Source: Amycolatopsis decaplanina DSM 44594 (GTDB taxonomy: Bacteria > Actinomycetota > Actinomycetes > Mycobacteriales > Pseudonocardiaceae). From it: a DNA stretch of 64,000 nt. The stretch is taken from contig NZ_AOHO01000032.1 in NCBI RefSeq assembly GCF_000342005.1, positions 62,001 to 126,000 on the forward strand, written 5' to 3'. Every line of letters starts with the position of its first letter. The first letter of the stretch is position 1. A model generated the notes under the pieces. That model did no database searches, was not told the DNA's origin, and saw only the letters and a list, made by a program, of their open reading frames with translations. The translations under genes were made by a program, and so were the position numbers. Positions 27,929 to 35,986 of the stretch are shown here, piece by piece.

Positions 27929-28471
27929 CCTGGCCTGGTGCTTCGACATCCCCGGCGGGAAAGGGGTCGTCGCCGGTCGCGAGACGGTCGTGTTCGCGCT
28001 ACGCGAACGCCCCGAAGGCCTGGTGCACTTCGACCTCTGGGGTGACGGAGATCGAAAAAATCTTGTTGCAGGACACCGAACTTCTCGCATAGCGTGGCGG
28101 TACACGAGAGAGGAGGTGGTCCAAAGTTGTATTCCAACAGGACTCGTGAGGTGGCTGTCCGCTAGCGGACCGCACGCGTAGGACTCAGAGCAGCGATACA
28201 ACGCAAGTTGGAGCCACCTTCGGCTCGTCGTCTCTGCTTCGCGTGATGCCTGATAGCGAATACCAGGCAGTCACCGGGCCCCCGAGGTTCCCGAGCACCG
28301 GTCCGGCTCGGGCCCGGACGCCGATTCCCGGCGTTCGGGAGCCGCCTCGGGGGTACCCCTATTTCCGGGTAGTCGCCCCTTCGCGAGGCCGAAGAACCAC
28401 CCGCCCGCTCCGAAGGACCGTCCGCCGCTGTTCCGCCCCCAGGAACCCCGCCGACTGGATAGCCTGACGCC
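27929..28471. other. 543-bp gene-free region with a promoter-like segment and possible leader
   Basis: No convincing protein gene lies here on either strand. An A-rich patch at 28052-28060 precedes TTGTTGCAG (28063-28071) and CATAGC (28088-28093), weakly promoter-like. Then AGGAGG at 28111-28116 primes a 12-codon reading frame (28127-28165), whose stop falls in a hairpin loop (GTCCGC/GCGGAC, 28157-28170). The remainder to the GNAT start includes a CCCGAGC/GCTCGGG hairpin near 28280-28300. Base composition at 28050-28240 is visibly richer in A/T than the flanks. Confidence 0.5.
28127..28165 (+). CDS. Possible 12-residue leader peptide
   Basis: TTG-started frame encoding (M)YSNRTREVAVR, ten bases after a strong AGGAGG and ending in TAG inside a small hairpin. 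The good ribosome binding site and adjoining hairpin suggest a translated leader controlling something downstream, possibly the GNAT gene 300 bases on. It is too short to identify by composition, and no amino-acid run typical of attenuators is present. Confidence 0.35.
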   Translation: MYSNRTREVAVR

Positions 28472-29032
28472 ATGCTGAGGCCCGATTTCCCGATCATCAC
28501 CCAGCGCCTGACACTCCGCGCCTTCACTCCGGCGGATCTCGACGAACTCAACTCCTTCCAGTCCCGCGCCGACGTCGCCCGCTACCTCTACTGGGGTCCG
28601 CGCAGCCGCGCCGAATCCGCCGCCGCGCTCGCCAAACGGGTGCACAGCAGCAGCCTGTCGCAGGAAGGCCAGTTCCTCGCGGTGGCCGCGGAACTGACCG
28701 AGACCGGTCAGCTGATCGGCGACCTGAACCTCGAATACCGCAGCAGCGAGCACCGCCAGGGCGAGATCGGGTTCGTCTTCCATCCCGATCACCACGGCAA
28801 GGGGTACGCCGCCGAGGCCGCCACGGAACTGCTGCGGCTCGGCTTCGAAGAACTGGGCCTGCACCGGATCATCGGCCGCTGTGACGGACGCAACACCGCG
28901 TCGGCCGCACTGATGGAACGCCTGGGCATGCGCCGGGAAGCACACCTGCGTGAGAACGAGATCGTCAAGGGCGAATGGACCGACGAACTCGTCTTCGCGA
29001 TGCTCGAGGACGAGTGGAAGGCGAGCCGCTAG
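28472..29032 (+). CDS. RimJ/RimL-type GNAT N-acetyltransferase
   Basis: The 186-residue protein starts with [21 protein letters not shown] and has [28 protein letters not shown], the acetyl-CoA binding V-x-x-x-x-x-G-x-G/A motif, and [20 protein letters not shown], typical of the Acetyltransf_3 (RimJ/RimL-like) group. Substrate may be a protein N-terminus or a small molecule. The pyrD start follows 23 bases after its stop. Confidence 0.88.
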   Translation: MLRPDFPIITQRLTLRAFTPADLDELNSFQSRADVARYLYWGPRSRAESAAALAKRVHSSSLSQEGQFLAVAAELTETGQLIGDLNLEYRSSEHRQGEIGFVFHPDHHGKGYAAEAATELLRLGFEELGLHRIIGRCDGRNTASAALMERLGMRREAHLRENEIVKGEWTDELVFAMLEDEWKASR

Positions 29033-29055
29033 CGGCGACCAGGCATGATGGGGCC

Positions 29056-30105
29056 GTGCTCTTCGACAAGATCGTCCGCCCCGCTCTCTACCGGGTCTCC
29101 GGCAGCGACCCCGAAACCGTGCACGAACGCACCATCGGCACGCTCGCCAGGCTGAGCCGGGTCTCCCCCGCGCTCGCCGCGCTCGGCCGCGTCTACCGGA
29201 CGGACGATCCGGTCACCTTCCTCGGTCTCCGTTTCCCGAACCGGGTCGGCCTGGCCGCCGGGATGGACAAGAACGGCCGCGCGCTGCACGCCTGGCCCGC
29301 GCTCGGTTTCGGCTTCGTCGAGGTCGGCACGGTCACCCGGTATCCGCAGCCGGGCAACGACAAACCACGGCTGTTCACCCTCACCGAGACCGACGCGGTG
29401 ATCAACCGGATGGGCTTCAACAACGAAGGCGCGGAAGCGCTCGCCGCCCGTCTCGCCGCGACCGGGAAGCCGCCGGTGCCGCTCGGTGTCAGCATCGGCA
29501 AGTCCAAGGTGACCCCGCTCGACGAGGCCGTCGAGGACTACCGGTTCTCGCTGCGGGCGCTGTACCCGTACGCCGACTACTTCGCGATCAACGTCAGTTC
29601 CCCGAACACGCCGGGACTGCGAGCGCTGCAGGACAAGTCCGCGCTGGCCGAACTGCTCGCCGAGCTGCGGAAGACCTCGGCCGAGCTGGCAGGCGACGCG
29701 AAGCCGACGCCGGTGCTGGTGAAGGTCGCCCCTGATCTCTCCGACGAAGCGCTCGCGGAACTGCTGGAGGTCTGCCTCGAACACGGTGTCGCCGGGCTGA
29801 TCGCGACCAACACGACCCTGTCCCGCGAAGGGATCGCCCCGACCGAGGCCGCCGTCGGCGAGCAGGCCGGCGGGCTGTCCGGCCGCCCGCTCACCGCGCG
29901 CGCGGTCGAGGTGGTGCGGTTCGTGCACGGCGAGACCGGCGGCAAGCTGCCGATCATCGGCGTCGGCGGGATCTTCGACGCCGGCGCCGCCGCACGGATG
30001 CTCGACGCCGGCGCCGGTCTCGTCCAGCTCTACACCGGTTTCGCCCTGCACGGTCCCGGTCTGGTCAAGCGGGTCGCCCGAGGTCTCGCGGCCCGGCCGT
30101 ACTGA
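29056..30105 (+). CDS. pyrD: Dihydroorotate dehydrogenase, class 2 (quinone-dependent)
   Basis: PyrD oxidises dihydroorotate to orotate in pyrimidine synthesis, with quinone as acceptor at the membrane. The 349-residue protein has an N-terminal amphipathic helix ([14 protein letters not shown]), [48 protein letters not shown], the catalytic loop [14 protein letters not shown] (Ser base, class 2), and the FMN-binding [15 protein letters not shown] at 29056 gives the usual length. Its end overlaps the convergent amidase-like gene by 41 bases. Confidence 0.95.
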   Translation: MLFDKIVRPALYRVSGSDPETVHERTIGTLARLSRVSPALAALGRVYRTDDPVTFLGLRFPNRVGLAAGMDKNGRALHAWPALGFGFVEVGTVTRYPQPGNDKPRLFTLTETDAVINRMGFNNEGAEALAARLAATGKPPVPLGVSIGKSKVTPLDEAVEDYRFSLRALYPYADYFAINVSSPNTPGLRALQDKSALAELLAELRKTSAELAGDAKPTPVLVKVAPDLSDEALAELLEVCLEHGVAGLIATNTTLSREGIAPTEAAVGEQAGGLSGRPLTARAVEVVRFVHGETGGKLPIIGVGGIFDAGAAARMLDAGAGLVQLYTGFALHGPGLVKRVARGLAARPY

Positions 30106-31699
30106 CGAACCTCAGGTAGGCGCGCCAGCACTGGTACCGCGTCAGCTCCGTCGCCGTCGCCGTGGCGGCCTGGTCGCAAAGGACCGCCAGCGGCGTTTCC
30201 CCGTTCTCCAGCCGGATCCGGCCCAGGACGAACGGGGCGGGCAACGTGGCCGCGAAGGCGCCGAGTGCGGCCGGCGAGAGCCGCCAGCGTTCACCCGAGA
30301 GCATCGTGTGCTCGCCCGTGGCACTCACCGGCACCACCCCCGGCTGGGACGGATCGGTGGGCAGCAACAGCATCCGGTAACCCTCACCGGTCTGGACCAG
30401 CCCGGTGAACCGAGCCCCGGCGGCGACCAGGCTTCCGTTCAACGGCTGCCCGCGCAGATGCGCGCCGAACACCACGAGATCCGCACCCGGTGCGGGATAA
30501 GGGAAATCGGCCTGTTCGTCGGTGAGCACGGCGGCGAGGTCGATGGCGACCTGGTCGTCGAACGGCCGTACCACCACCGAAACCCCGTACGGCCCGAGAT
30601 CCGACGGCGACGCCGGCACCGTGACCGCGGCGAGGTCGAGCAGGTTGACGAACGCCGTGAACCGCTCCAGCCGTTTCGCGACGCCTTCCGGATCTGACAG
30701 CGCCTCGGAAACCTCGGGGTGGTCCGCGACGGTCGGGAGGACCAGGGCGTCGTACTCGGACAGCATCCGGAGCGCGAGCATCCCGGCCTCGGCGACGCGC
30801 TGCCTGTCGGCGGTGAAGCCGTCGTCGTGGATCAACTCGCCCACCGTCAGCAGCGCGGAGACCTCCACTGTCTCCACGAGAGCCCCGGACGCCCGCAGCG
30901 CCGAAACCGCGCCGAGGAAAGCGGACCGGGACTGGAGCGAAAGGCCGGTGAGCGTTTCGGAGCCGGGGATCGCCACCCGCGGCCGGTCGCCCGCGGACAG
31001 CCGGACGTCCGGGGGCCAGTCACGCGCGAGCGGGTCGATCCCGTCGGGACCGGTCATCAGTCCCAACGCGCGCTGGCCCAGCGTGAGACTGCGCGCGAAC
31101 AGGGCGATCCCGCCGCACGGCGCGGCACCGGTCTTGGGCACCAGGCCGAGCGTCGGCTTCAGCCCGACGATCCCGTTGAGCGAAGCGGGAACCCGGCCCG
31201 CTCCCGCCGTGTCCGTACCGACCGCCAGATCGACAAGGCCGAGCGCGACGGCGACGGCGGCGCCGCTGCTCGCGCTCCCGGAGACCCGGGCGGTGTTCAG
31301 CGCGGCGCTCACCGCGCCGTACGGGCTGTGGGTGTGCTCGAGGTCGCTGCCGAACCGGTCGCAGTTGGTCTTGCCGATCACGACCGCTCCGGCCGCGGTC
31401 AGCCGGGACACCGAGGTGGCGCCGACGCAGCAGACGTCCTCCCCCGTCGAGGGAAGGCCTGCGACGTCGACGACGTCGGCGACCGCCACCAAGATTCCCG
31501 CGAGCGGCAGGTCCGCGCCCGCTCGGAGACGTTCGTCGACCGCCTTCGCGTCCACGAGGGCGTCTTCCAAGGGGCGCAAGGTGATCCAGACGTCGGGCCG
31601 GTCGACTTCGGCGATCCGGTCGTACGCCGCTATGACGCGCTTATAGGAGCTGGGAGGAGGGGTGGGGGTCGGCTCTGGTTCCGGGGGAAGCGTCGTCAC
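30065..31699 (-). CDS. Allophanate hydrolase-like protein lacking the amidase catalytic triad
   Basis: The 544-residue protein has an N-terminal amidase-signature domain (about 35-385) and a C-terminal domain like that of allophanate hydrolases ([19 protein letters not shown]...[10 protein letters not shown]). The catalytic residues are replaced: the Lys of the usual AVKDNIDVAG is Ala74 ([11 protein letters not shown]), the cis-Ser of SGGSSSGS is Ala143 ([10 protein letters not shown]), and the nucleophile of GTDTAGSGR is Ala167 (GTDTAGAGR). So the fold looks kept but amide hydrolysis should be lost. The C-terminal domain may remain active. No urea carboxylase gene is nearby. GTG at 31699 follows AAAGGA. 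Confidence 0.85.
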   Translation of the reverse strand: MTTLPPEPEPTPTPPPSSYKRVIAAYDRIAEVDRPDVWITLRPLEDALVDAKAVDERLRAGADLPLAGILVAVADVVDVAGLPSTGEDVCCVGATSVSRLTAAGAVVIGKTNCDRFGSDLEHTHSPYGAVSAALNTARVSGSASSGAAVAVALGLVDLAVGTDTAGAGRVPASLNGIVGLKPTLGLVPKTGAAPCGGIALFARSLTLGQRALGLMTGPDGIDPLARDWPPDVRLSAGDRPRVAIPGSETLTGLSLQSRSAFLGAVSALRASGALVETVEVSALLTVGELIHDDGFTADRQRVAEAGMLALRMLSEYDALVLPTVADHPEVSEALSDPEGVAKRLERFTAFVNLLDLAAVTVPASPSDLGPYGVSVVVRPFDDQVAIDLAAVLTDEQADFPYPAPGADLVVFGAHLRGQPLNGSLVAAGARFTGLVQTGEGYRMLLLPTDPSQPGVVPVSATGEHTMLSGERWRLSPAALGAFAATLPAPFVLGRIRLENGETPLAVLCDQAATATATELTRYQCWRAYLRFVSTAGPRDLGRPA

Positions 31700-31892
31700 T
31701 GGGCGTCCTTTCCTCGGTGGGGACGAGAAAGACCACTGCGCGAGTTCCACTGTGTCCGGTCCGCCACCCTGGGACGCCCGCTCACGCGGGCTGGGTTCAG
31801 GCCCGAGCTGGGAAGAGCACTGCGTGCATGAAAGAAACGTTAGGCATCGCAGGTCGCCGTCACCAGCGGATTCGGGTCACGCGAGCATTTCG

Positions 31893-31922
31893 GTATCACA
31901 CAGTGAGAAGGTCGTTACGCAA
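31893..31922 (-). promoter_or_regulatory. Candidate promoter of the amidase-like gene
   Basis: In the 269-base gap before the amidase-like gene, TTGCGT (31922-31917) and TGATAC (31898-31893) are separated by 18 bases on the minus strand, in an A/T-richer patch. The distance to the start codon (31699) is long, so this is tentative. Confidence 0.3.
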
Positions 31923-31968
31923 TGGAGTATTAGCGACGACGAATGAGACGATGGTCCAGGAAGGTTCG

Positions 31969-32952
31969 TCAGGACAGCTCGCGCAGCGCCATCGCGAGTC
32001 CGGCGAGCTTGTCGGTCGCGTCGGACAGCGACTCCTTGGACGACGTCATGCCGTCCGAACTCGCGGCGACGGTGTGCCCGGCGGCCGCGACGAGACCGCC
32101 GTAGCCGTCGAGGCCGTCGTCGAGCTGGTCGCGCAGTTGCTTGATGGCGGCGTCGAGAGCGCCGCGTTCCCGCTCGGGCGCGGCGTCACGTCCGCGTTCG
32201 ATGGCCTGGATCCGGCCCGCCAGCCCGCGCAGGGCCTGCGCCGCCTCCGCGGCGGTGGTCCGGGCGTCCGCCACGGCGATCTCCGAGACCGGCATGGTAC
32301 CGAGCGACGTCGGCTGCGAAAGCTGGCGAAGCAGCTCCGCCAGCGAAGCCTCGCTCTCGGCGAGGCGCTCCATCGGCTCGCGCGCGACGGACCGCGCCGG
32401 GGGCAGCGGCGGCGGGGTGGCGGGAGCAGCGGGCAGCACGGTGCGGTTGAGCGTCCGCAGCCGCAGCCCCGATTTGACCCCGAAGGTGCCGAAGATGACG
32501 GCGAAAGCGCCGCCCGCGATGGCCTGGAGGACGTCGGCTTGGCCGTCCTTCAACAGGCCGGTGCCCGCGACGACGGCGAACAGTCCACAAAGGAAGGTGA
32601 GGAGGATCCAGAACGTCAGCGCCCGCGAGGTCCGGCGCTTGCGTCGCTCCAGTTTGGCGGCGGGTTCGTTCCAGCGCGCCCATTTGGCCTTCGCGTCGGC
32701 CACGACCGGGATCTGGCCCGCGGCCATCGACGTCAGCTGCTGCGAGATCTTCGGCATGGCCGGCATCTGCGGCATTTGCGGACGGGGCCGGGGCGGCGCC
32801 GGCTGAGCGGGCCGTGAAGAACCCTGCTCGGAGGGCGGGATGTAGCGCTGCAGCTTCTCCTGCGCGCGCTGGGCGTAGTCGGGCAGCTTTTCGATGTGCT
32901 TCTCAAGCTTGGCGGTGAACTCCCCGAAGTCCTTGCGCCTGCCCTGCCCCAT
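31969..32952 (-). CDS. pspM: PspM-like envelope stress membrane protein
   Basis: The 327-residue protein lies directly downstream of pspA, as PspM (Rv2743c) does in mycobacteria. It starts MGQGRRKDFGEFTAKLEKHIEKLPDYAQRAQEKLQRY, has a Pro-rich linker (PPRPRPQMPQMPAMPKI), two membrane helices (about 110-132 and 141-165), and a long helical C-terminal region. PspM is thought to anchor or regulate PspA at the membrane. The ATG at 32952 follows GGGGAGAGGG, 73 bases after the pspA stop. Confidence 0.85.
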   Translation of the reverse strand: MGQGRRKDFGEFTAKLEKHIEKLPDYAQRAQEKLQRYIPPSEQGSSRPAQPAPPRPRPQMPQMPAMPKISQQLTSMAAGQIPVVADAKAKWARWNEPAAKLERRKRRTSRALTFWILLTFLCGLFAVVAGTGLLKDGQADVLQAIAGGAFAVIFGTFGVKSGLRLRTLNRTVLPAAPATPPPLPPARSVAREPMERLAESEASLAELLRQLSQPTSLGTMPVSEIAVADARTTAAEAAQALRGLAGRIQAIERGRDAAPERERGALDAAIKQLRDQLDDGLDGYGGLVAAAGHTVAASSDGMTSSKESLSDATDKLAGLAMALRELS

Positions 32953-33025
32953 TGCCCTCTCCCCTGTCTTCCGGCGAGACCGGTCCCGCACCCGCGTGGG
33001 TACGGGACCGGCTCCAGTTGGTGTG

Positions 33026-33868
33026 TCAGGCGGGGTTCTTGCCCTGTTCGGCCTGAACCCGTGCCTGGATCTCACGCTGGATGTCCGCGGAGCTCGACGC
33101 CTTCGGCGCGGCGGCGGTCTTGCCGTCGGTCACCTGAGCGACGGAGTCACCCTTCATGGACGCGCGGATCTGCTCCAGCCGCGAGTGCCCCGCGAGCTGC
33201 GTCGTGGAGGCCTGGACCTCCATCATCCGGCCCTGGACGGAGTTCTGTGCGAGTTCCGCCGAGCCGAGCGCGGTGGTGTAGCGCTTCTCGATCTTGTCGC
33301 GAACGTCTTCCAGCGACGGGGTGTTGCCCGGCGCGGCCAGCTGGCTCATCTGGTTCAGCGAAGCGGAGACCTGCTCCTGCATCTTCGCCTGCTCCAGCTG
33401 CGAGAGCAGCTTGGTGCGCTCGGCCAGCTTCTGCTGCAGCATGGTCGCGTTGCGCTCGACGGCCTTCTTCGCCTGCTCCGCAGCCTGAAGCGACTGGTCG
33501 TGCAGGGTCTTGAGGTCCTCGATGCTCTGCTCGGCGGTGACGAGCTGCGCGGCGAAGCTCTCCGCCGCGTTCTCGAACTCGGTCGCCTTCTGCTCGTCAC
33601 CCTTGGCACGCGCCTCGTCGGCGAGCACCAGCGCCTGGCGGGTCGAAGCCTGCAGCTTCTCCACGTCGCCGAGCTGGCGGTTCAGCTTCATCTCCAGCTG
33701 ACGCTGGTTACCGATCACCGAGGCGGCCTGCTGGGTCAGCGCCTGGTGGTTGCGCTGCGCCTCCTCGATGGCCTGCTGGATCTGTACCTTCGGGTCGGCG
33801 TGCTCGTCGATCTTCGACGAGAACGCCGCCATCATGTACTTCCAGAACTTCACGAACGGGTTGGCCAT
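33026..33868 (-). CDS. pspA: PspA/IM30 phage-shock protein
   Basis: PspA forms membrane-binding, ESCRT-III-like assemblies that protect the inner membrane under stress. The 280-residue protein starts [38 protein letters not shown] and continues as an almost unbroken coiled coil with the family stretch GRMMEVQAS, ending in a polar tail. ATG at 33868 follows GGAGGAG; upstream open sequence to 34093 has no resemblance. A GGAAC/CGTT-type promoter lies 70 bases upstream. Confidence 0.95.
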   Translation of the reverse strand: MANPFVKFWKYMMAAFSSKIDEHADPKVQIQQAIEEAQRNHQALTQQAASVIGNQRQLEMKLNRQLGDVEKLQASTRQALVLADEARAKGDEQKATEFENAAESFAAQLVTAEQSIEDLKTLHDQSLQAAEQAKKAVERNATMLQQKLAERTKLLSQLEQAKMQEQVSASLNQMSQLAAPGNTPSLEDVRDKIEKRYTTALGSAELAQNSVQGRMMEVQASTTQLAGHSRLEQIRASMKGDSVAQVTDGKTAAAPKASSSADIQREIQARVQAEQGKNPA

Positions 33869-33937
33869 CTCCTCCGCCTGCCTTCTCGCATCCCACGGGC
33901 TGTTACCTCGAGGTGGGGCGTCCCCTCTGTGATGTTG

Positions 33938-33965
33938 CAACGTCCCGACCCCGGCGTTGAGTTCC
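33938..33965 (-). promoter_or_regulatory. SigE/ECF-type promoter candidate for pspA
   Basis: On the minus strand GGAACT (33965-33960) is followed after 17 bases by CGTTG (33942-33938), close to the GGAAC-N16-18-CGTT consensus of actinobacterial ECF sigma factors such as SigE/SigH. It is 70 bases upstream of the pspA start. In mycobacteria the SigE-ClgR-PspA network controls the envelope-stress response. Confidence 0.55.
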
Positions 33966-34089
33966 ATCGTGTCAGGTCGGCGTCCCGCGTTCCAGGCGAC
34001 CCCGGCGGAATTCAGGGATACCCCTGACTGTGATGTCCACGACCTTTCGGGTTCACCGTCCGGTGACGGTGGGTGAAGACGGCCCTGGC

Positions 34090-34236
34090 TCAACGGCGCA
34101 GGGCGGTCTCCCGTTCAATCCGTGAAAGCTTCTTGGGGTTGTGCACCGCGTAGAGCCCGGTGAAGAGGCCGTCGTCGACGCGCAACGCGACAACGGTATC
34201 GACCTCGCCGCCGAGCCGGAGGATCAGCGCAGGCGG
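34090..34236 (-). pseudogene. C-terminal remnant of a SigJ/ECF41-type sigma factor
   Basis: The frame [39 protein letters not shown] matches the SnoaL-like tail of ECF41/SigJ sigma factors, where a sequence such as LYxVRNPxKL closes the protein. Nothing resembling sigma regions 2 or 4 lies upstream; the clgR terminator starts about 60 bases away. So only about 45-50 codons of the 3' end remain, pointing to a deletion. Its frame stays open because of high GC content. Confidence 0.7.
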
Positions 34237-34295
34237 CTCCTGACCAGGCGGGCACGTTCGACAACGCCGCGAGCTGACCAGTGAGCGGGAAACGC

Positions 34296-34328
34296 GAGAG
34301 GCCCCAGGCGGACTGCCTGGGGCCTCTC
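34296..34328 (-). terminator. Rho-independent-like terminator after clgR
   Basis: Perfect 14-base arms (34296-34309 and 34315-34328, GAGAGGCCCCAGGC type) flank a five-base loop, ten bases after the clgR stop. There is no U-tract, which is normal for actinomycetes. It separates clgR from pspA, implying that pspA has its own promoter. Confidence 0.8.
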
Positions 34329-34338
34329 CCGTACACAC

Positions 34339-34788
34339 CTAGGCGGCGACCATCTTCGGTGCGGAGATCGTCGTCCGCAGTGCGGGGCTCATCCGCGGCG
34401 GTGGCGAGATCCGCAGGTCGGCCAGGTCGTTGCCGATCAGCTCGGATACCAGGCGGCCACCTTCGAGGCCCGCTTCGGCGCTTTCGCGCTCCGGAGCGCG
34501 CCGCTTGCCCGCTTCGACCTTCTCGTCCACCGGGGCGACCTCGACGTTGTCCATCGCCGAGACGTCCGCCGCGACCTTGTGCAGGAGTTCGCCCAGCGGA
34601 AGGTCCAGGGCCTCGCAGATGGACGCCAGCAGCTCGCTGGACGCCTCCTTCTGCCCGCGCTCGACCTCGGAAAGGTAGCCGAGGCTCACCCTGGCGGCGC
34701 GGGAGATGTCCCGCAGCGTTCGACGCTGGTTCGTGCGGGCGTGTCGGAGCCGGTCGCCGATCGCTTCGCGCAACAGCACGGTCATCAC
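34339..34788 (-). CDS. clgR: ClgR, Clp gene regulator (Cro/C1-type HTH)
   Basis: ClgR activates clp protease and stress genes, including pspA in mycobacteria. The 149-residue protein has an N-terminal HTH at about 8-63 ([54 protein letters not shown]), as in ClgR/PopR. It ends APKMVAA; C-terminal Ala-Ala is the ClpP1P2 recognition signal known for Streptomyces ClgR and PopR, so conditional proteolysis is likely. The start is GTG 34788 or ATG 34785. A ClgR-type box lies 74 bases upstream. Confidence 0.92.
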   Translation of the reverse strand: MMTVLLREAIGDRLRHARTNQRRTLRDISRAARVSLGYLSEVERGQKEASSELLASICEALDLPLGELLHKVAADVSAMDNVEVAPVDEKVEAGKRRAPERESAEAGLEGGRLVSELIGNDLADLRISPPPRMSPALRTTISAPKMVAA

Positions 34789-34861
34789 GCGCCTCCCTTC
34801 CAGGACTGACTACCCCCTACGTTACCCAGTGCGGTGCCCTGGGCGCAGGTGTTGACACGGC

Positions 34862-34879
34862 AATACGCCAAGGGCGAAC
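34862..34879 (-). promoter_or_regulatory. ClgR operator
   Basis: Read on the plus strand, AATACGCCAAGGGCGAAC matches at every position the ClgR binding consensus reported for Corynebacterium, WNNWCGCYNANRGCGWWS (recalled from the literature). It sits between the cinA stop and clgR, 74-91 bases upstream of the clgR start, so autoregulation is the simplest reading. Confidence 0.6.
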
Positions 34880-34886
34880 GCGGCGA

Positions 34887-35348
34887 TCATGCGAGATGTT
34901 CCCCCAGCAGGGCGAACGCGCCGGAGACCGCACCGGCCCTGACCGAGGCTCGATCACCGCTCAAGTCCAGCGTACGGACGGTGACCGCGTCCGGGCCCGC
35001 GAGACCGACATGGACGGTGCCGGGTGCGACACCGTCCTGCCCGGCCGGGCCCGCGACACCGGTCAGGCCGAGACCCCAGGTCGCGCCGCACCGGTCCCTC
35101 GCGCCGGCGGCCAACTGCGCCGCGACCTCGGGATGAACGGCGCCGTGCGCGGCGAGGAGGTCCGCGTCGACCCCCGCGAGCGAAGCCTTGAGGTCGGTGG
35201 CGTAGACCACCAGCCCGCCACGCACGACGGCACTCGATCCGGGGACCTCGGTCAGCGTCGCGCAGACCAGTCCGGCGGTCAGCGACTCGGCCGTCGCCAC
35301 CGTCTCTCCACGCTCGATCAGGTGAGTGATCAAGGTCTCAGGTTTCAT
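34887..35348 (-). CDS. CinA C-terminal-domain protein (NMN deamidase type)
   Basis: The 153-residue protein consists only of the CinA C-terminal/PncC domain: ETVATAESLTAGLVCATLTEVPGSSAVVRGGLVVYATDLK and WGLGLTGVAGPAGQDGVAPGTVHVGL. Members deamidate nicotinamide mononucleotide in NAD recycling. The ATG at 35348 overlaps the pgsA stop (ATGA), as in related actinomycetes where it stands between pgsA and clgR. Confidence 0.9.
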   Translation of the reverse strand: MKPETLITHLIERGETVATAESLTAGLVCATLTEVPGSSAVVRGGLVVYATDLKASLAGVDADLLAAHGAVHPEVAAQLAAGARDRCGATWGLGLTGVAGPAGQDGVAPGTVHVGLAGPDAVTVRTLDLSGDRASVRAGAVSGAFALLGEHLA

Positions 35349-35986
35349 AAGCCCGCGGCACGCCTTCCGGCGGAGCGCAGCCGCACCGCGCGCACGACGT
35401 AGTCGAGTCCGGTCACGACGGTCAGCACGAGCGCGAGCCCCATGAGCACCCAGCGCACCGGCTCGGCGGACGCGGGCAGAGGCAGCAGGTACGCGGTGAT
35501 GGCCGCGATCTGCGCGAGCGTTTTGGCCTTGCCGCCCCGGCTGGCCGGGATGACACCGTGCCGGATCACCCAGAACCGCAGCAGCGTCACGCCGATCTCA
35601 CGGATCGCGATGACGATCGTGACCCACCAGCCCAGTTCACCGAGCACGCTCAGCCCGATCAGCGCGGCACCGATCAGCGCCTTGTCCGCGATCGGGTCGG
35701 CGATCTTGCCGAAGTCGGTGATCAGCCCGTACTTGCGCGCGACCCAGCCGTCGACCTGGTCGGTGAACGACGCGATCGCGAACAGCGCGGTGGCGATCGC
35801 GCGCCAGAAGGTGTCCGCCCCGTCGCCGGTGAACAGCGCCATCACGAACAGCGGCACCAGTACCAGCCGCGACATCGTGAGCAGGTTCGCCAGGTTCAGG
35901 GTCGGGACCGGGGTGGCCTCGGGTATCCGGGCGTGCTCACCGCCCGCCCCTTCGCCGGCCCCGGCGTCGCTCGGGGCGGCATTCAC
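35345..35986 (-). CDS. CDP-diacylglycerol-glycerol-3-phosphate phosphatidyltransferase-like
   Basis: The 213-residue membrane enzyme has the CDP-alcohol phosphotransferase signature [24 protein letters not shown] (metal-binding Asp residues intact), five to six helices and a polar N-terminus of about 28 residues. It corresponds in position to PgsA3 of mycobacteria and probably makes phosphatidylglycerophosphate. Its GTG start overlaps the rimO stop (GTGA). Confidence 0.9.
   Translation of the reverse strand: MNAAPSDAGAGEGAGGEHARIPEATPVPTLNLANLLTMSRLVLVPLFVMALFTGDGADTFWRAIATALFAIASFTDQVDGWVARKYGLITDFGKIADPIADKALIGAALIGLSVLGELGWWVTIVIAIREIGVTLLRFWVIRHGVIPASRGGKAKTLAQIAAITAYLLPLPASAEPVRWVLMGLALVLTVVTGLDYVVRAVRLRSAGRRAAGL

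Noticed and set aside
27783..28181. An open frame running from the end of nei into the gap, ending near 28181
   Set aside because: It begins inside nei in another frame, has no ribosome site and no recognisable family; the ERPEGLVHFDLWGDGD part is suggestive but unsupported.
28166..28471. A tRNA or known small RNA gene downstream of nei
   Set aside because: No cloverleaf, anticodon arm or TTCGA-type loop could be assembled; only short hairpins are present.
34090..34338. An 82-codon intact gene downstream of clgR
   Set aside because: Its first half lies in the clgR terminator and only the last ~48 codons match a known tail, so it is called a remnant.
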